From: Candidatus Thorarchaeota archaeon SMTZ1-45
GTDB taxonomy: Archaea > Asgardarchaeota > Thorarchaeia > Thorarchaeales > Thorarchaeaceae
DNA length: 56,662 bases
Assembly (NCBI GenBank): GCA_001563335.1
Contig: LRSL01000044.1
Coordinates: 1-56,662, forward strand
Direction of reading: 5' to 3'
Shown piece after piece: positions 32,635 through 41,326 of the stretch; position 1 is the first letter of the stretch, and every line of letters starts with the position of its first letter. Made by a program: the position numbers and the translations under genes. The notes beneath the pieces are model-generated. The model had not been told where the DNA came from. It did no database searches and was given only the letters and a program-made list of their open reading frames with translations.

Positions 32635-33819
32635 ATGTATACAGAAATGGATAGGGGTGTCTATTATGTTGGCGTCGATGATCATCACACAGAACTATTT
32701 GAGAACCTGTGGAAGTTGCCATTTGGAGTTTCCTACAATAGCTATCTGATAGTGGACGAGAAGATTACACTCATCGAGACTGTCAAAGGACCTTGGTCTG
32801 GAGAATGGTTGGATAACATCCGTGAGATCATTGACCCAGCAAAGATAGACTATATTATACTAAATCACATGGAACCAGACCACACAAGCTCTCTTCCTGA
32901 TATTGCTAAAATTGCGACCAATGCCACAATGGTCTATACCAGCAAGGCGGCTGACATGCAGAAGTCATTCTATGACATTTCCCTAAAAGAAAAGACGGTT
33001 GATGACCTAGAAGAGCTCTCCCTAGGGAAAAAGACACTCAAGTTTGTGCATGCACCTTTTCTCCATTGGCCAGAAACAATGATGACCTACATTGTTGAGG
33101 ACGAGATTCTCTTCTCATGTGATGCCTTCGGTGCATTCGGAGCACTCAATGGAAAGGTCTTCGATGATGAGATTGACCTGAGAATGGTCGAATCTGAGAG
33201 CAGACGATACCTCTCGGGTATTATCACCTCCTACTTCAAGTTTGTACAGAGAGGAATAGCAAAGGTCAAAGAACTTGGAATTGGTATCAAGATGATTGCT
33301 CCCAGTCATGGTCCAATTTATCGAGAGAATCCTATGTGGATTATTAACAAGTACGATGAATGGACAAAACCTGAACTTGAGAAATATGCAACCATTGTCT
33401 ATGGAACAATGTATGGATACACTCACCGATTAGCACTTAAATTAAAGAAGGAACTGGTTCAATTAGGTGTAGAAGTAAAGCTTCACAACATTTCCTACAG
33501 TGAGATGAGTAGAGTTCTTGTTGATTCGGTAAGGGCTAGTGTTCTGGTTGTAGGTTCTCCAACTTATGATGCTTTTCCATTTCCAAAGATTTGGGCATTT
33601 GTGAATGAAGTGCAAGGGAAACGTTTCCCTGTGAAGACAGTGGCTCTCTTTGGAACCTATGGATGGGGTGGTGGTGGTGTCAAGAAGCTTCAACAAATGT
33701 TTGAGGACATGAGGTTTGAAATTCTTGAACCCGTGATCAGAGTGAAGGCAAGACCCTCTGATGAGGAAACTGAACAGATCAAACTTTTGGCGAAGACCAT
33801 TGCTGAACATGTAAAATAA
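32635..33819 (+). CDS. fprA: Flavodiiron protein (A-type flavoprotein, FprA-like)
   Basis: Cytosolic O2 (or NO) reductase of 394 residues. The metallo-beta-lactamase-like diiron domain shows HMEPDH (His78-x-Glu80-x-Asp82-His83), the HWPETM region, FSCDAFG and the SHGPIYR histidine. The flavodoxin domain begins near residue 248 with TIVYGTMYGYTHR. No rubredoxin tail is fused. I use ATG 32635 because AGGTGA, a perfect Shine-Dalgarno match, ends five bases before it; GTG 32626 lies within the same stretch. Rubrerythrin follows 120 bases later, making an oxidative-stress pair. In archaea the donor may be F420H2 or rubredoxin. Confidence 0.93.
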   Translation: MYTEMDRGVYYVGVDDHHTELFENLWKLPFGVSYNSYLIVDEKITLIETVKGPWSGEWLDNIREIIDPAKIDYIILNHMEPDHTSSLPDIAKIATNATMVYTSKAADMQKSFYDISLKEKTVDDLEELSLGKKTLKFVHAPFLHWPETMMTYIVEDEILFSCDAFGAFGALNGKVFDDEIDLRMVESESRRYLSGIITSYFKFVQRGIAKVKELGIGIKMIAPSHGPIYRENPMWIINKYDEWTKPELEKYATIVYGTMYGYTHRLALKLKKELVQLGVEVKLHNISYSEMSRVLVDSVRASVLVVGSPTYDAFPFPKIWAFVNEVQGKRFPVKTVALFGTYGWGGGGVKKLQQMFEDMRFEILEPVIRVKARPSDEETEQIKLLAKTIAEHVK

Positions 33820-33902
33820 AAGAAATTGAAGTTAGTCTTGTCTAACCGCACTCTTATTAATAATGTACAAAATAATCCTGTTATCTCGCGTAAGCGAAAT
33901 AG

Positions 33903-33922
33903 AGTGGAGGATATACTCCACT
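33903..33922 (+). promoter_or_regulatory. Hairpin in the rubrerythrin leader
   Basis: AGTGGAG, 6-base loop GATATA, CTCCACT: a perfect 7-bp stem 16 bases before the rubrerythrin ATG. It hides a GGAGG that is too far from the start to be the ribosome site. It may be an mRNA stabiliser or regulatory stem between fprA and the rubrerythrin gene; no T-run follows, so it is not a typical terminator. Confidence 0.35.
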
Positions 33923-33938
33923 GAGAGAGTTGAGAGAA

Positions 33939-34526
33939 ATGAATCTTAAGGGAACTAAAACCGAGAAGAACTTACTTACTTCTTTTGCAGGAGAGTCTCA
34001 AGCACGTAATAGATACACAATTGCTGCTAAAACTGCTAAGAAAGAAGGTTATCCTCATATTGCAGCAATCTTTGAAGAAACTGCAGGTCATGAACTCGAA
34101 CATGCAAAGAGGTTCTTCACAGCGTTAAAGGAAGGTGGAGCCACAGAGGCAATCAAGGTGGAATGGGATTTCCCAACCAGTGGTGGGTATGAGAGTACTG
34201 AATCGCTCCTCAGGCATGCTGCTGCTGGTGAGAAATTTGAATTTACCGAAATGTATCCTGGTTATGCTGACATTGCTGAAAAGGAGGGCTTCAAGAGTAT
34301 CGCACATATGTGGCGAATGATTGCGAAGGCTGAATCTTGGCACCATGAGCGCTACCTCGCCTTAGCTGAGCAAATCAAAAATGGTAGCATCTTCAAGAAG
34401 AAACAGAAGGTCAAGTGGAGATGTGATAACTGCGGATATATTCATGAAGGTGAAAGTCCACCTGACAAATGCCCTGCATGTCAACATGATAAAGGTTACT
34501 TCATGCTTCACTTTTCTGAGTACTAG
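33939..34526 (+). CDS. Rubrerythrin (diiron peroxidase with rubredoxin domain)
   Basis: 195 residues from ATG 33939. The ferritin-like four-helix domain carries the diiron ligand motifs (EESQ-type start in FAGESQARNRYT, EETAGHELEH and AESWHHERY). The C-terminal rubredoxin-like knuckles are CDNCGYIHEG and CPACQ, with the usual Cys pairs. It reduces hydrogen peroxide using electrons from rubredoxin or a reductase. Next to fprA, it completes an O2/H2O2 detoxification pair. A TTG at 33930 is an upstream alternative. A strong hairpin terminator follows. Confidence 0.93.
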   Translation: MNLKGTKTEKNLLTSFAGESQARNRYTIAAKTAKKEGYPHIAAIFEETAGHELEHAKRFFTALKEGGATEAIKVEWDFPTSGGYESTESLLRHAAAGEKFEFTEMYPGYADIAEKEGFKSIAHMWRMIAKAESWHHERYLALAEQIKNGSIFKKKQKVKWRCDNCGYIHEGESPPDKCPACQHDKGYFMLHFSEY

Positions 34527-34534
34527 AAAAATTA

Positions 34535-34585
34535 AAGGGACCCATGGCATCGAGTCATTGGGTCATCTCCCTTCTTTTTCTTTTT
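34535..34585 (+). terminator. Terminator of the fprA-rubrerythrin unit
   Basis: AAGGGA and GACCC-ATG pair with CAT-GGGTC and TCCCTT (34535-34573) in an extended stem, followed by CTTCTTTTTCTTTTT. The stem has one bulged base and a 9-base loop. Confidence 0.7.
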
Positions 34586-34634
34586 GTGCGATAGACTCAA
34601 ATCCAAAATGTAGTCAGATTGCCGCGTGACTACA

Positions 34635-35666
34635 ATGAAAAGTCTGTATGGACGCGATTTGATTACAACACAAGAATGGAGTGTTGAAGAGCTTGAGAAG
34701 ACTTTGAATCTCTCATTTGAGTTCAAGGCTAATCGATATGATCATCCACTGAACAACTGTCTTGATAGAAGGACTTTCTTCATGTTCTTCTATAACCCAA
34801 GTGTTAGGACACGACAGTCTTTTGAAGCCGCTGCAACTGAGCTTGGTGGTCATGCGCAATTCTTAGAACCAAAGACGATGAGACTCAAGACTGGTAAGTC
34901 AGCTGGTGAAACTGTTGAAGATGCAGCTCAAGTAATGAGTAGATATGCGGTTGGACTTGGAATTAGAATTCTGGAAACTGGCATAGAGTACTATGGCCAG
35001 GGCGATGAGCTCCTGAGACAATATGCGGATAATGCAAGCATCCCAATTGTTTCAATGGCTCATGATAAGTTCCATCCCTGTCAGGGACTTGCAGATGTCA
35101 TGGGTTATCAGCAACATGTTGGTAAGAATCTCAAGGGAAAGAAGATTTTGCAAGTCTGGGGTAAAGGCGCACTTGTGCGGTCATGGTGTAGTGTTCAAGA
35201 GAGTATTTTGATTAATACACGTCTTGGTATGGATGTGACACTAGCCCATCCTCCTGGTTATGACTTAGATCCTGAGGTCATCAAGTGGTGTGAGGATAAT
35301 GCTGAAGCTGCAGATAGCACATTTGAGATTGTCCACGATCTTGAAGAAGGTTACAAGAATGCAAACATTGTCTATTCAAGAAACTGGATGACAGATGGTT
35401 TCTATGATGATATGATGAAACGTGGCGTTGACGAGGCGAAGAAGAAAGAGATTGAGATTGCAGCAAAATTTGACGACTGGATTACAACAAAAGAATGGAT
35501 GTCGCACACAAATAATGCCTTCTTTACCCATTGTGGTCCAGTAGATCGCAATGCAGAGGTCACAGATGAGGTCTGCGACAGTTCTAAATCAATTGTTTAT
35601 GACGTAGCTGAGAACAGACTGCACGTTCAGAAAGCTATTATGGCATTGACCATGGGTAAACAGTAA
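34635..35666 (+). CDS. Ornithine/aspartate-carbamoyltransferase superfamily enzyme, N-acylornithine-like (copy 2)
   Basis: 343 residues. It has the carbamoyl-phosphate motif SVRTR, HPCQGLAD and, in place of HCLP, HCGPVDRN. The position that usually carries a leucine backbone contact is Gly, so the acceptor pocket differs from copy 1 (23050-24096). NIVYSRNW matches the VYARNW-type segment of N-acetyl/N-succinylornithine transcarbamylases. GTG 34626 is an alternative start. The two copies share layout and end (VQKAIMALTM and AQKAVMALTM), pointing to an old duplication. No arginine genes are near, so a role outside arginine synthesis is likely. Confidence 0.8.
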   Translation: MKSLYGRDLITTQEWSVEELEKTLNLSFEFKANRYDHPLNNCLDRRTFFMFFYNPSVRTRQSFEAAATELGGHAQFLEPKTMRLKTGKSAGETVEDAAQVMSRYAVGLGIRILETGIEYYGQGDELLRQYADNASIPIVSMAHDKFHPCQGLADVMGYQQHVGKNLKGKKILQVWGKGALVRSWCSVQESILINTRLGMDVTLAHPPGYDLDPEVIKWCEDNAEAADSTFEIVHDLEEGYKNANIVYSRNWMTDGFYDDMMKRGVDEAKKKEIEIAAKFDDWITTKEWMSHTNNAFFTHCGPVDRNAEVTDEVCDSSKSIVYDVAENRLHVQKAIMALTMGKQ

Positions 35667-35674
35667 GATATGTC

Positions 35675-35701
35675 AAGCCCCCTACTAAAAACTGGGGGCT
35701 T
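35675..35701 (+). terminator. Terminator-like hairpin after carbamoyltransferase 2
   Basis: AAGCCCCC (35675-35682), 11-base loop, GGGGGCTT (35694-35701): perfect 8-bp stem nine bases after the stop. T-richness after the stem is weak (TCCTTACTC). Confidence 0.55.
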
Positions 35702-35959
35702 CCTTACTCAAGGATGAGTAAAACTAATTTTATTCTGAAGCTTGCACTCTCAGAATGCATTCTGTTGAGCTTGTTGCTTATTTCTAAGAGGCGGAAGAAT
35801 ATTATTTGAGTGTTGCAAGTCATGAATATAACTCGTCAGAGCTGGGAGGACAGAATAAGGAAGAAGGATGCGGGACTGAATAGATGGTTGCTACATTAGC
35901 ACCTGAATTTCAAATTATATGGTACCCATCGACGCTCGGACTTGAAATAGGAAAACTCC
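35702..35959. other. Gene-free gap with a perfect palindrome
   Basis: About 260 bases with no ORF I trust. It holds the 14-bp palindrome CAGAATGCATTCTG at 35751-35764, without a clear promoter next to it, and scattered A/T-rich stretches. I see no tRNA or other named RNA here. Confidence 0.4.
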
Positions 35960-35981
35960 GTGGGTGCCCATTGGCGCCCAC
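35960..35981 (-). terminator. Hairpin at the end of the minus-strand ABC ATPase gene
   Basis: GTGGGTGCC (35960-35968), 4-base loop and GGCGCCCAC (35973-35981) pair with one G-U wobble. On the minus strand it begins three bases after the stop and is followed by GGAGTTTTCC. Confidence 0.55.
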
Positions 35982-35984
35982 ACA

Positions 35985-37070
35985 TTATTCTTTCTCGATA
36001 TCTCCCCATCGGTGACATCGAATAAAATAATCTGGCTTAACCTCTCTGTACTCTGGTACTTCCGTTTTACAGATATCAACTACATACTGGCATCGTGGAT
36101 GAAATGCACATCCACTTGGGATGTCAGTGAGGTCTGGAGGGTCTCCAGGGATGCCTCTTAATCTTGGCTTCTTTCCAGCCCGCATCTGCATCATCGCAAT
36201 CGTTGGAAAGCTTGACATCAGCCCCTGTGTGTATGGGTGTTTAGGCTCGTGAAATATGTCTATTGCATTTGCATATTCAACTATCTTCCCAGCATACATG
36301 ACCGCAACTCTATCTGCCATCTCAGCAACCACACCAGCATCATGACTAATGAGTAGTAATGAAACATCGAAATCATCGCGAATCATTTTTAGGACATTCA
36401 TAATCTGTCGTTGGACAGTCACATCAAGAGCTGAGGTTGGCTCATCTGCAATAACCAAATAGGGTCCTGCAATTAGAGCCATAGCAATGAGGATTCTCTG
36501 GGACTCTCCACCACTAAAACTTCCAGGGTCCAACACAAAACGCAAATTGGCATCAGCAAGCTGTACAAGACCCAGATACTCTAGGACCTTCCTCTTTAGT
36601 TCAATGAGTCTAAAGTTTTCATCATGCACTTCAATAGGTTCAGCAGTTTGGTGTCCAATGCTATGCTGAGGGTTCAACGCATGACCAAGTCCTTGGGGAA
36701 TCAATGAAAGTTCGCGTCCCCGAATCGCAATGAGTTCTTCCTGCGCGAGAGTTGTCAAATCCTTTCCCCTGAAAATTATCTTGCCTCTAACACCCGGGAG
36801 GTCTGTAGAACCAGGTAACCCCTTCGAGAATGCTCTTCGTAATTCAGGGTCGTTTGAAGAGCCTGCGCTGAAACGCGCTACTTTGTCGAAAAGACCCATT
36901 ATTGCAATTGCCATGCTACTTTTTCCAGAACCGCTCTCCCCAAGAAGTCCGACGCATTCCCCCTCTCTCACCTCAAGAGATACATCATCAACTGCTCGAA
37001 CCAGTCCCTTCTTTGAAGGATAGTACGCTCTGAGGTTCTTAAGAACGAGTAATGGGTCTCCTTTAGCCAT
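35985..37070 (-). CDS. Oligopeptide ABC transporter ATP-binding protein (OppD/DppD type)
   Basis: 361 residues. Walker A GESGSGKS, Q-loop IPQGLG, signature FSGGESQR, Walker B LVIADEP, D-loop SALD and H-loop LLISHD are all intact. The C-terminal Cys cluster (GCAFHPRCQYVVDIC...C) is the region that binds an Fe-S cluster in some archaeal and mycobacterial DppD/OppD proteins. It probably energises peptide import. It is separate from the oppBCDF operon downstream on the plus strand, so it may serve as an alternative subunit. Closely related to the degenerate copy at 51104-52141. Confidence 0.9.
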   Translation of the reverse strand: MAKGDPLLVLKNLRAYYPSKKGLVRAVDDVSLEVREGECVGLLGESGSGKSSMAIAIMGLFDKVARFSAGSSNDPELRRAFSKGLPGSTDLPGVRGKIIFRGKDLTTLAQEELIAIRGRELSLIPQGLGHALNPQHSIGHQTAEPIEVHDENFRLIELKRKVLEYLGLVQLADANLRFVLDPGSFSGGESQRILIAMALIAGPYLVIADEPTSALDVTVQRQIMNVLKMIRDDFDVSLLLISHDAGVVAEMADRVAVMYAGKIVEYANAIDIFHEPKHPYTQGLMSSFPTIAMMQMRAGKKPRLRGIPGDPPDLTDIPSGCAFHPRCQYVVDICKTEVPEYREVKPDYFIRCHRWGDIEKE

Positions 37071-37182
37071 AGACGCACCATCTCGTGTTTATTCTAATTC
37101 GTTAATAAAGCGTATCAAAGAAGCACAGATGCTTGAATGAAAATCGAAATCGTACCAATAAGCTCTGATTCCACAATTTCGA

Positions 37183-38019
37183 CTACCAAGCCCCTTCTGA
37201 TGTTGTAAATGCTTTCAACATGAAGTACATCATTAGGGAGATGAGAATAATGATTGTCACGAACCCTGCAATAAATGATTGACTTGCAACAGTATTCCAG
37301 TAAAAGCTATCGCCGAACAAATCATTCCAGGCTAAACCACCAGTCAAATTTCCAACAGCAATTAGTACAAATGGAGTACTTACAAAAACCATAATGACCA
37401 TCGATAGATATCCTGCACGTTTTAGCATTACTAATTTTGATGAAGTTATTGGCTCTATCTCAGGTACTGACTCTTCAACATCCTCCTCTTCCTTCTCTTC
37501 TCTCTTCAATCCTCTCGTGATAAGTCTGTCATGAATACGATCATACTTCGCTCTCCAATATCTTTTGAATCCAGCCACACTAATATCGGATTCTCGCGAC
37601 AATAGTTTATTCACCATAAAATAGGTAATTATGGTTCCAAGGGTTGCCCAGAAGATTGGATAAGGGTCTAAATAGAACGAGAAAATGTTATACACAACTG
37701 CACCAACACGTACAGATACGAGCAAAGACAACCAACCGACTTGGTTTCCAAAAATGCTTCTTCGTGTATGAACATAGTAAGAACCTGCAATCATCGCAAA
37801 GAATACAAATGAAACTATATCAACGATAATCCATACAAACCACCAATCACTAGTCAGGGCTAGTTTCACGATGGGATTGTACTCGAACTCTGGACCATGA
37901 GCCTGGAACAAGAGGAATGTGAACAATGCATCAACAAGCCCTATAGGCGACAGGGCAAAAACCAATCCTCGGACCCATCTCTCTTTCCACCATAAAGAAA
38001 ACATCTCGGTCACGCTCAT
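37183..38019 (-). CDS. Multi-pass membrane protein, DUF5658-like N-terminus
   Basis: 278 residues from ATG 38019 (a TTG at 38055 would add 12). About six membrane helices in two groups: one N-terminal set with a D-x3-T...E-x-NP pattern (VDALFTF, then FEYNPIV) reminiscent of DUF5658, and two more after a charged loop EEKEEEDVEE. The function is unknown. It lies between the oppA gene and an OppD-type ATPase on the same strand, so it could be an accessory to peptide transport, but this is only positional. Confidence 0.65.
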   Translation of the reverse strand: MSVTEMFSLWWKERWVRGLVFALSPIGLVDALFTFLLFQAHGPEFEYNPIVKLALTSDWWFVWIIVDIVSFVFFAMIAGSYYVHTRRSIFGNQVGWLSLLVSVRVGAVVYNIFSFYLDPYPIFWATLGTIITYFMVNKLLSRESDISVAGFKRYWRAKYDRIHDRLITRGLKREEKEEEDVEESVPEIEPITSSKLVMLKRAGYLSMVIMVFVSTPFVLIAVGNLTGGLAWNDLFGDSFYWNTVASQSFIAGFVTIIILISLMMYFMLKAFTTSEGAW

Positions 38020-38127
38020 GGTTACTAGTGATGTTCGGGTCCTTTCAGATTTCAATCAGTCACCAACCTTCCTTAGAAGACAAATGATTCTCTTTAAAGT
38101 CTGTGATATGAGTAAGATAACCTTACG

Positions 38128-38182
38128 TCAAAAACGAGAAAAGAAAAAGAAAAGAGAAAGAAGAGAGACATGCTCTCTTCTT
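38128..38182 (-). terminator. Terminator of oppA
   Basis: AAGAAGAGAG (38158-38167), 5-base loop, CTCTCTTCTT (38173-38182): a perfect 10-bp stem. On the minus strand it is followed by a long T-rich tract (complement of the A-rich run 38128-38157). The oppA stop is at 38197. Confidence 0.75.
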
Positions 38183-38196
38183 CCAATCCACTTGAA

Positions 38197-40071
38197 CTAC
38201 TCACTCTTGTACATGTGGAAGAAGTAGTATCCGTTCATTGGGTGACAATTATATTGAGCGTTGAATACACTCGCTCCAGTCACAGTGAGTGTCGCATATT
38301 GGTAACACCAGATGAATGCCGCGTGGTCGATGATGAGATCCTGAATCTCTCCATAAATTTCGATTCTTTCTGCCTCATCTGTGCTTCGTGCCGCATCCAC
38401 GATTAACCCATCAACATATTCCTCATCCCAATCCGCTGATTCACCTATCCTTGCCCACCAGCCATAGGCACCAGTGCTCTTGACATAGACCATGTAGTTG
38501 TCAGGGTCTGCATAGTCTGGAATCCAACCGATCATCCAGCAGCCCATCTCCTGACGACGTGCATGGCCAAGATAGGTAGACCACTCAAAGCCTTGGACAT
38601 CGATAGTAAGACCACCAGTTGGTTGTGTCGTACCAGGCAGAGCAAGCATAGCTGTAAGACCATCTTTGAGGAGCAGCTGTGTCTTTCGACGAACCTCATT
38701 TCCAGTGTTGTAGTAGAAGATCAACCTGTTTGTGTTGTTCGTCAAGATATCATCGAGTCCATCGGTAGCCATTGCTGCTTCCCAATAGGTCTTTGCCATC
38801 TCAAGGTCATATTCATATTGATATGCAGTTTCGTTGTACCCAAACATACCACTCGGTATTGGTCCTTTATTTCGAACACCAATATTATTGTTAATATCCT
38901 CGATTACAGTATCGTAGTCCAACAAGTAGCTGAGGCATTTCCTGAAGTTCTTCAGTGCGTATGGATTCTCAACTACATCTCCAATTGTCGTTTCATTCAA
39001 CGTGGGAGTCATAGTGAAGTGAATCGACGCAATGGTGAATAGCGGATACTGGGCCCAGACCTTGTAGGTTGTAGGATCAAGGCTCTGTGTCGTTCCATCG
39101 TTCAGAGCAAATGCAGGTGGGGATGCATTATTGTAGACCAATGGTGCTGCTGTTGGATTGACAGTGACTATGTCTGCTGTTCCCGCCTTTAGGTTGAGGA
39201 TTCTGCTATTCTCATCTTCATTGATCTTGATGATCACTTCCTCAACTGCACCAGAATATGGGAATAGAGCCTTGGAAGCAGAAGTTCTCCAATAGTTGGG
39301 ATTTAGTGTTAGGACAACTCGCTCATCTAAGGTCCATTCATCGAGCATGTACGGTCCAGTACCACAGGTTTCCTCGTCGAGGATCGGGTTATGGGATCCG
39401 ACCGTTATGCCACCGTTAGCCTCAACAAATGTTGGGCTTATCATGGCACCAACCTGGTATGTTATTGCTTGTAAGAATGGTGCAAATACGTATGCTAATT
39501 TGATCGCTACTGTGTAGTCATCTACAACAGTGACTGCACCGGTACCAGCGTCATTGGCAGCACACCACGCGTCCCAGAGTTCCTCGTGAAATGTTTGATT
39601 GTATTCGTCAGCGAAGACAGCATCCTCTATAGCTTGGCCGCCAAGAATGGGTTCTGCTACCATCCAAACGGGACCACTGGGGTCAAAGGTACCAAGCATT
39701 CGCTCAAAGTTGTATTGGACACATGATGCATTGAACGGTGTACCATCATGGAATGTGACTCCCTGTCGTAATGTAAAGGTGTAAGTCAGCCCATTACTGG
39801 ATATTGTCAATCCAGTCGCCAGAAGAGGTGTGTTCACATCAGTTTCTATTTTTCCCCATTCGAACGCATACAATGTTTCGTATATATTAAAGTGTACCAT
39901 GGACCCAAACGACTCATAGTTGTTATGAGGGTCCATATAATCGGGGTTACCATAAGTTTCATAGACAAGTGTTTGCCCTGTTGGAGGTGGTGGAGGCATT
40001 AATAAGAATACTCCTGCACCAGCAACAATAATGATGATAACCACGATCGCGATAGTTTGATTTCTATTCAT
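38197..40071 (-). CDS. oppA: Peptide-type ABC transporter substrate-binding protein
   Basis: 624 residues, family 5 extracellular solute-binding protein. An N-terminal membrane anchor (about 6-26) is followed by a Pro-rich linker (LLMPPPPPTG) and the start YETYGNPDYMDPHNNY, typical of OppA/DppA; there is no lipobox Cys, so it is anchored by its helix. Later motifs include WTLDERVVLTLNPNYW and AYGWWARIGE-type regions. Divergent from oppB, with a palindromic operator between them. It probably delivers oligopeptides to the permease; the ligand may differ. Confidence 0.92.
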   Translation of the reverse strand: MNRNQTIAIVVIIIIVAGAGVFLLMPPPPPTGQTLVYETYGNPDYMDPHNNYESFGSMVHFNIYETLYAFEWGKIETDVNTPLLATGLTISSNGLTYTFTLRQGVTFHDGTPFNASCVQYNFERMLGTFDPSGPVWMVAEPILGGQAIEDAVFADEYNQTFHEELWDAWCAANDAGTGAVTVVDDYTVAIKLAYVFAPFLQAITYQVGAMISPTFVEANGGITVGSHNPILDEETCGTGPYMLDEWTLDERVVLTLNPNYWRTSASKALFPYSGAVEEVIIKINEDENSRILNLKAGTADIVTVNPTAAPLVYNNASPPAFALNDGTTQSLDPTTYKVWAQYPLFTIASIHFTMTPTLNETTIGDVVENPYALKNFRKCLSYLLDYDTVIEDINNNIGVRNKGPIPSGMFGYNETAYQYEYDLEMAKTYWEAAMATDGLDDILTNNTNRLIFYYNTGNEVRRKTQLLLKDGLTAMLALPGTTQPTGGLTIDVQGFEWSTYLGHARRQEMGCWMIGWIPDYADPDNYMVYVKSTGAYGWWARIGESADWDEEYVDGLIVDAARSTDEAERIEIYGEIQDLIIDHAAFIWCYQYATLTVTGASVFNAQYNCHPMNGYYFFHMYKSE

Positions 40072-40104
40072 TGCTTTCGCCTTCTCGTATTCATCGCGCT
40101 ATGG

Positions 40105-40138
40105 AATTAGTTTTATTCGCGGTCCGCGAACTGCGAAT
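40105..40138. promoter_or_regulatory. Palindromic operator between oppA and oppB
   Basis: TTCGCGG (40116-40122), centre T, CCGCGAA (40124-40130) make a 15-bp perfect palindrome. ATTCGC (40115-40120) and GCGAAT (40133-40138) add an overlapping pair. On the minus strand a TATA-like AATAAAAC (40105-40112) for oppA lies next to it, so binding here would affect oppA most directly. Regulator unknown. Confidence 0.55.
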
Positions 40139-40270
40139 AGTCACCATAAAAAACGGGAGTCTAATATAGCTTGCGGAAGATGGAACGAGAGGTTAAAACC
40201 AAAGCCTTAAGTAGACAATTAAAACAACAGGCCTTCGATTTCATTATCCTGAAAACACAGAGGCTTTCAA

Positions 40271-41314
40271 ATGAAGCTACGGGATTTCATATTAAGAAGA
40301 ATATTACTTGCCATTCCAGTTATATTTGGAGTTTTAACAATTACTTGGTTTCTTGCATATGTAATTGGAGATCCTGTATCCATATACATCAATGAAAATA
40401 CTCCTGTAGGTGCAATCCCTGCTATTAGGGCTGCACATGGATTTGATGAACCTTTACATATTCAGTATTTTCTATACATCTCAAGCTTATTGCAGGGCGA
40501 CTGGGGAATCAGCCCTTCAAGCAGCTTCCGACCTGTTCTTGAAGTACTTTCAGTCAAGTTCCCTGCTACGATTGAGCTGTCAATCGTCGCTATGATTATT
40601 GCCATTATACTTGGCATACCATTGGGTATTATTTCTGCTACTAGGAAAGATCAAAAGATTGACCACTTCACACGAGTATTCTCGTTAGCTGGGGTTTCTA
40701 TGCCTATTTTTTGGTTTGCTCTTATGTTAAAATATGTATTCTTCTATCAATTCACAATTGCGGGACCTCCCTTATCCCTTATTGCTCTACCTGGTGGCGA
40801 ACGATATAATTTTACTACATTTGGAAGCTTTGATTACATTACAGGCTTTTTATTAATTGATTCTCTTCTTGTTGGAAACATCAGACTCTTTGTAGATGCT
40901 GTTCTTCATCTAGTGATGCCAGGCTTTTGCCTTGGCTATCTAACTCTTGCTATAATAACAAGAATGATGAGATCCAGCATGTTGGAAGTCTTGAAGGAGG
41001 ACTATATCACCCTAGCGAGATCCAAGGGATTGACGGAACGTATTGTGATCTACCGACATGCCCTGAGGAATGCACTTATACCCACTGTGACGGTCATCGG
41101 TCTAGCTTTTGGAAGTCTAATAACAGGAGCAGTACTAACAGAAACCATATTCAATTGGCCTGGACTCGGAAGATGGGCTGTAAGAGCAATCTTTTGGTCA
41201 GACATCGCAGCAATTACGGGCTTCACATTACTTGTAGCACTAGTCTTTGTGTCAGCAAATCTTATTGTAGATTTAATATATGGGGTGTTAGATCCTCGGA
41301 TACGATTTGGGTAG
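40271..41314 (+). CDS. oppB: Oligopeptide ABC transporter permease (OppB/DppB)
   Basis: 347 residues, six or seven helices. The start MKLRDFILRRILLAIPVIFGV is typical of DppB. The EAA-type loop RSKGLTERIVIYRHALRNAL contacts the ATPase. It is followed by oppC 12 bases after its stop. Transcribed away from oppA through the operator region; a TATA-like TCTAATATAGC lies near 40160-40170. Confidence 0.92.
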   Translation: MKLRDFILRRILLAIPVIFGVLTITWFLAYVIGDPVSIYINENTPVGAIPAIRAAHGFDEPLHIQYFLYISSLLQGDWGISPSSSFRPVLEVLSVKFPATIELSIVAMIIAIILGIPLGIISATRKDQKIDHFTRVFSLAGVSMPIFWFALMLKYVFFYQFTIAGPPLSLIALPGGERYNFTTFGSFDYITGFLLIDSLLVGNIRLFVDAVLHLVMPGFCLGYLTLAIITRMMRSSMLEVLKEDYITLARSKGLTERIVIYRHALRNALIPTVTVIGLAFGSLITGAVLTETIFNWPGLGRWAVRAIFWSDIAAITGFTLLVALVFVSANLIVDLIYGVLDPRIRFG

Positions 41315-41326
41315 GAGACGAGTGAT

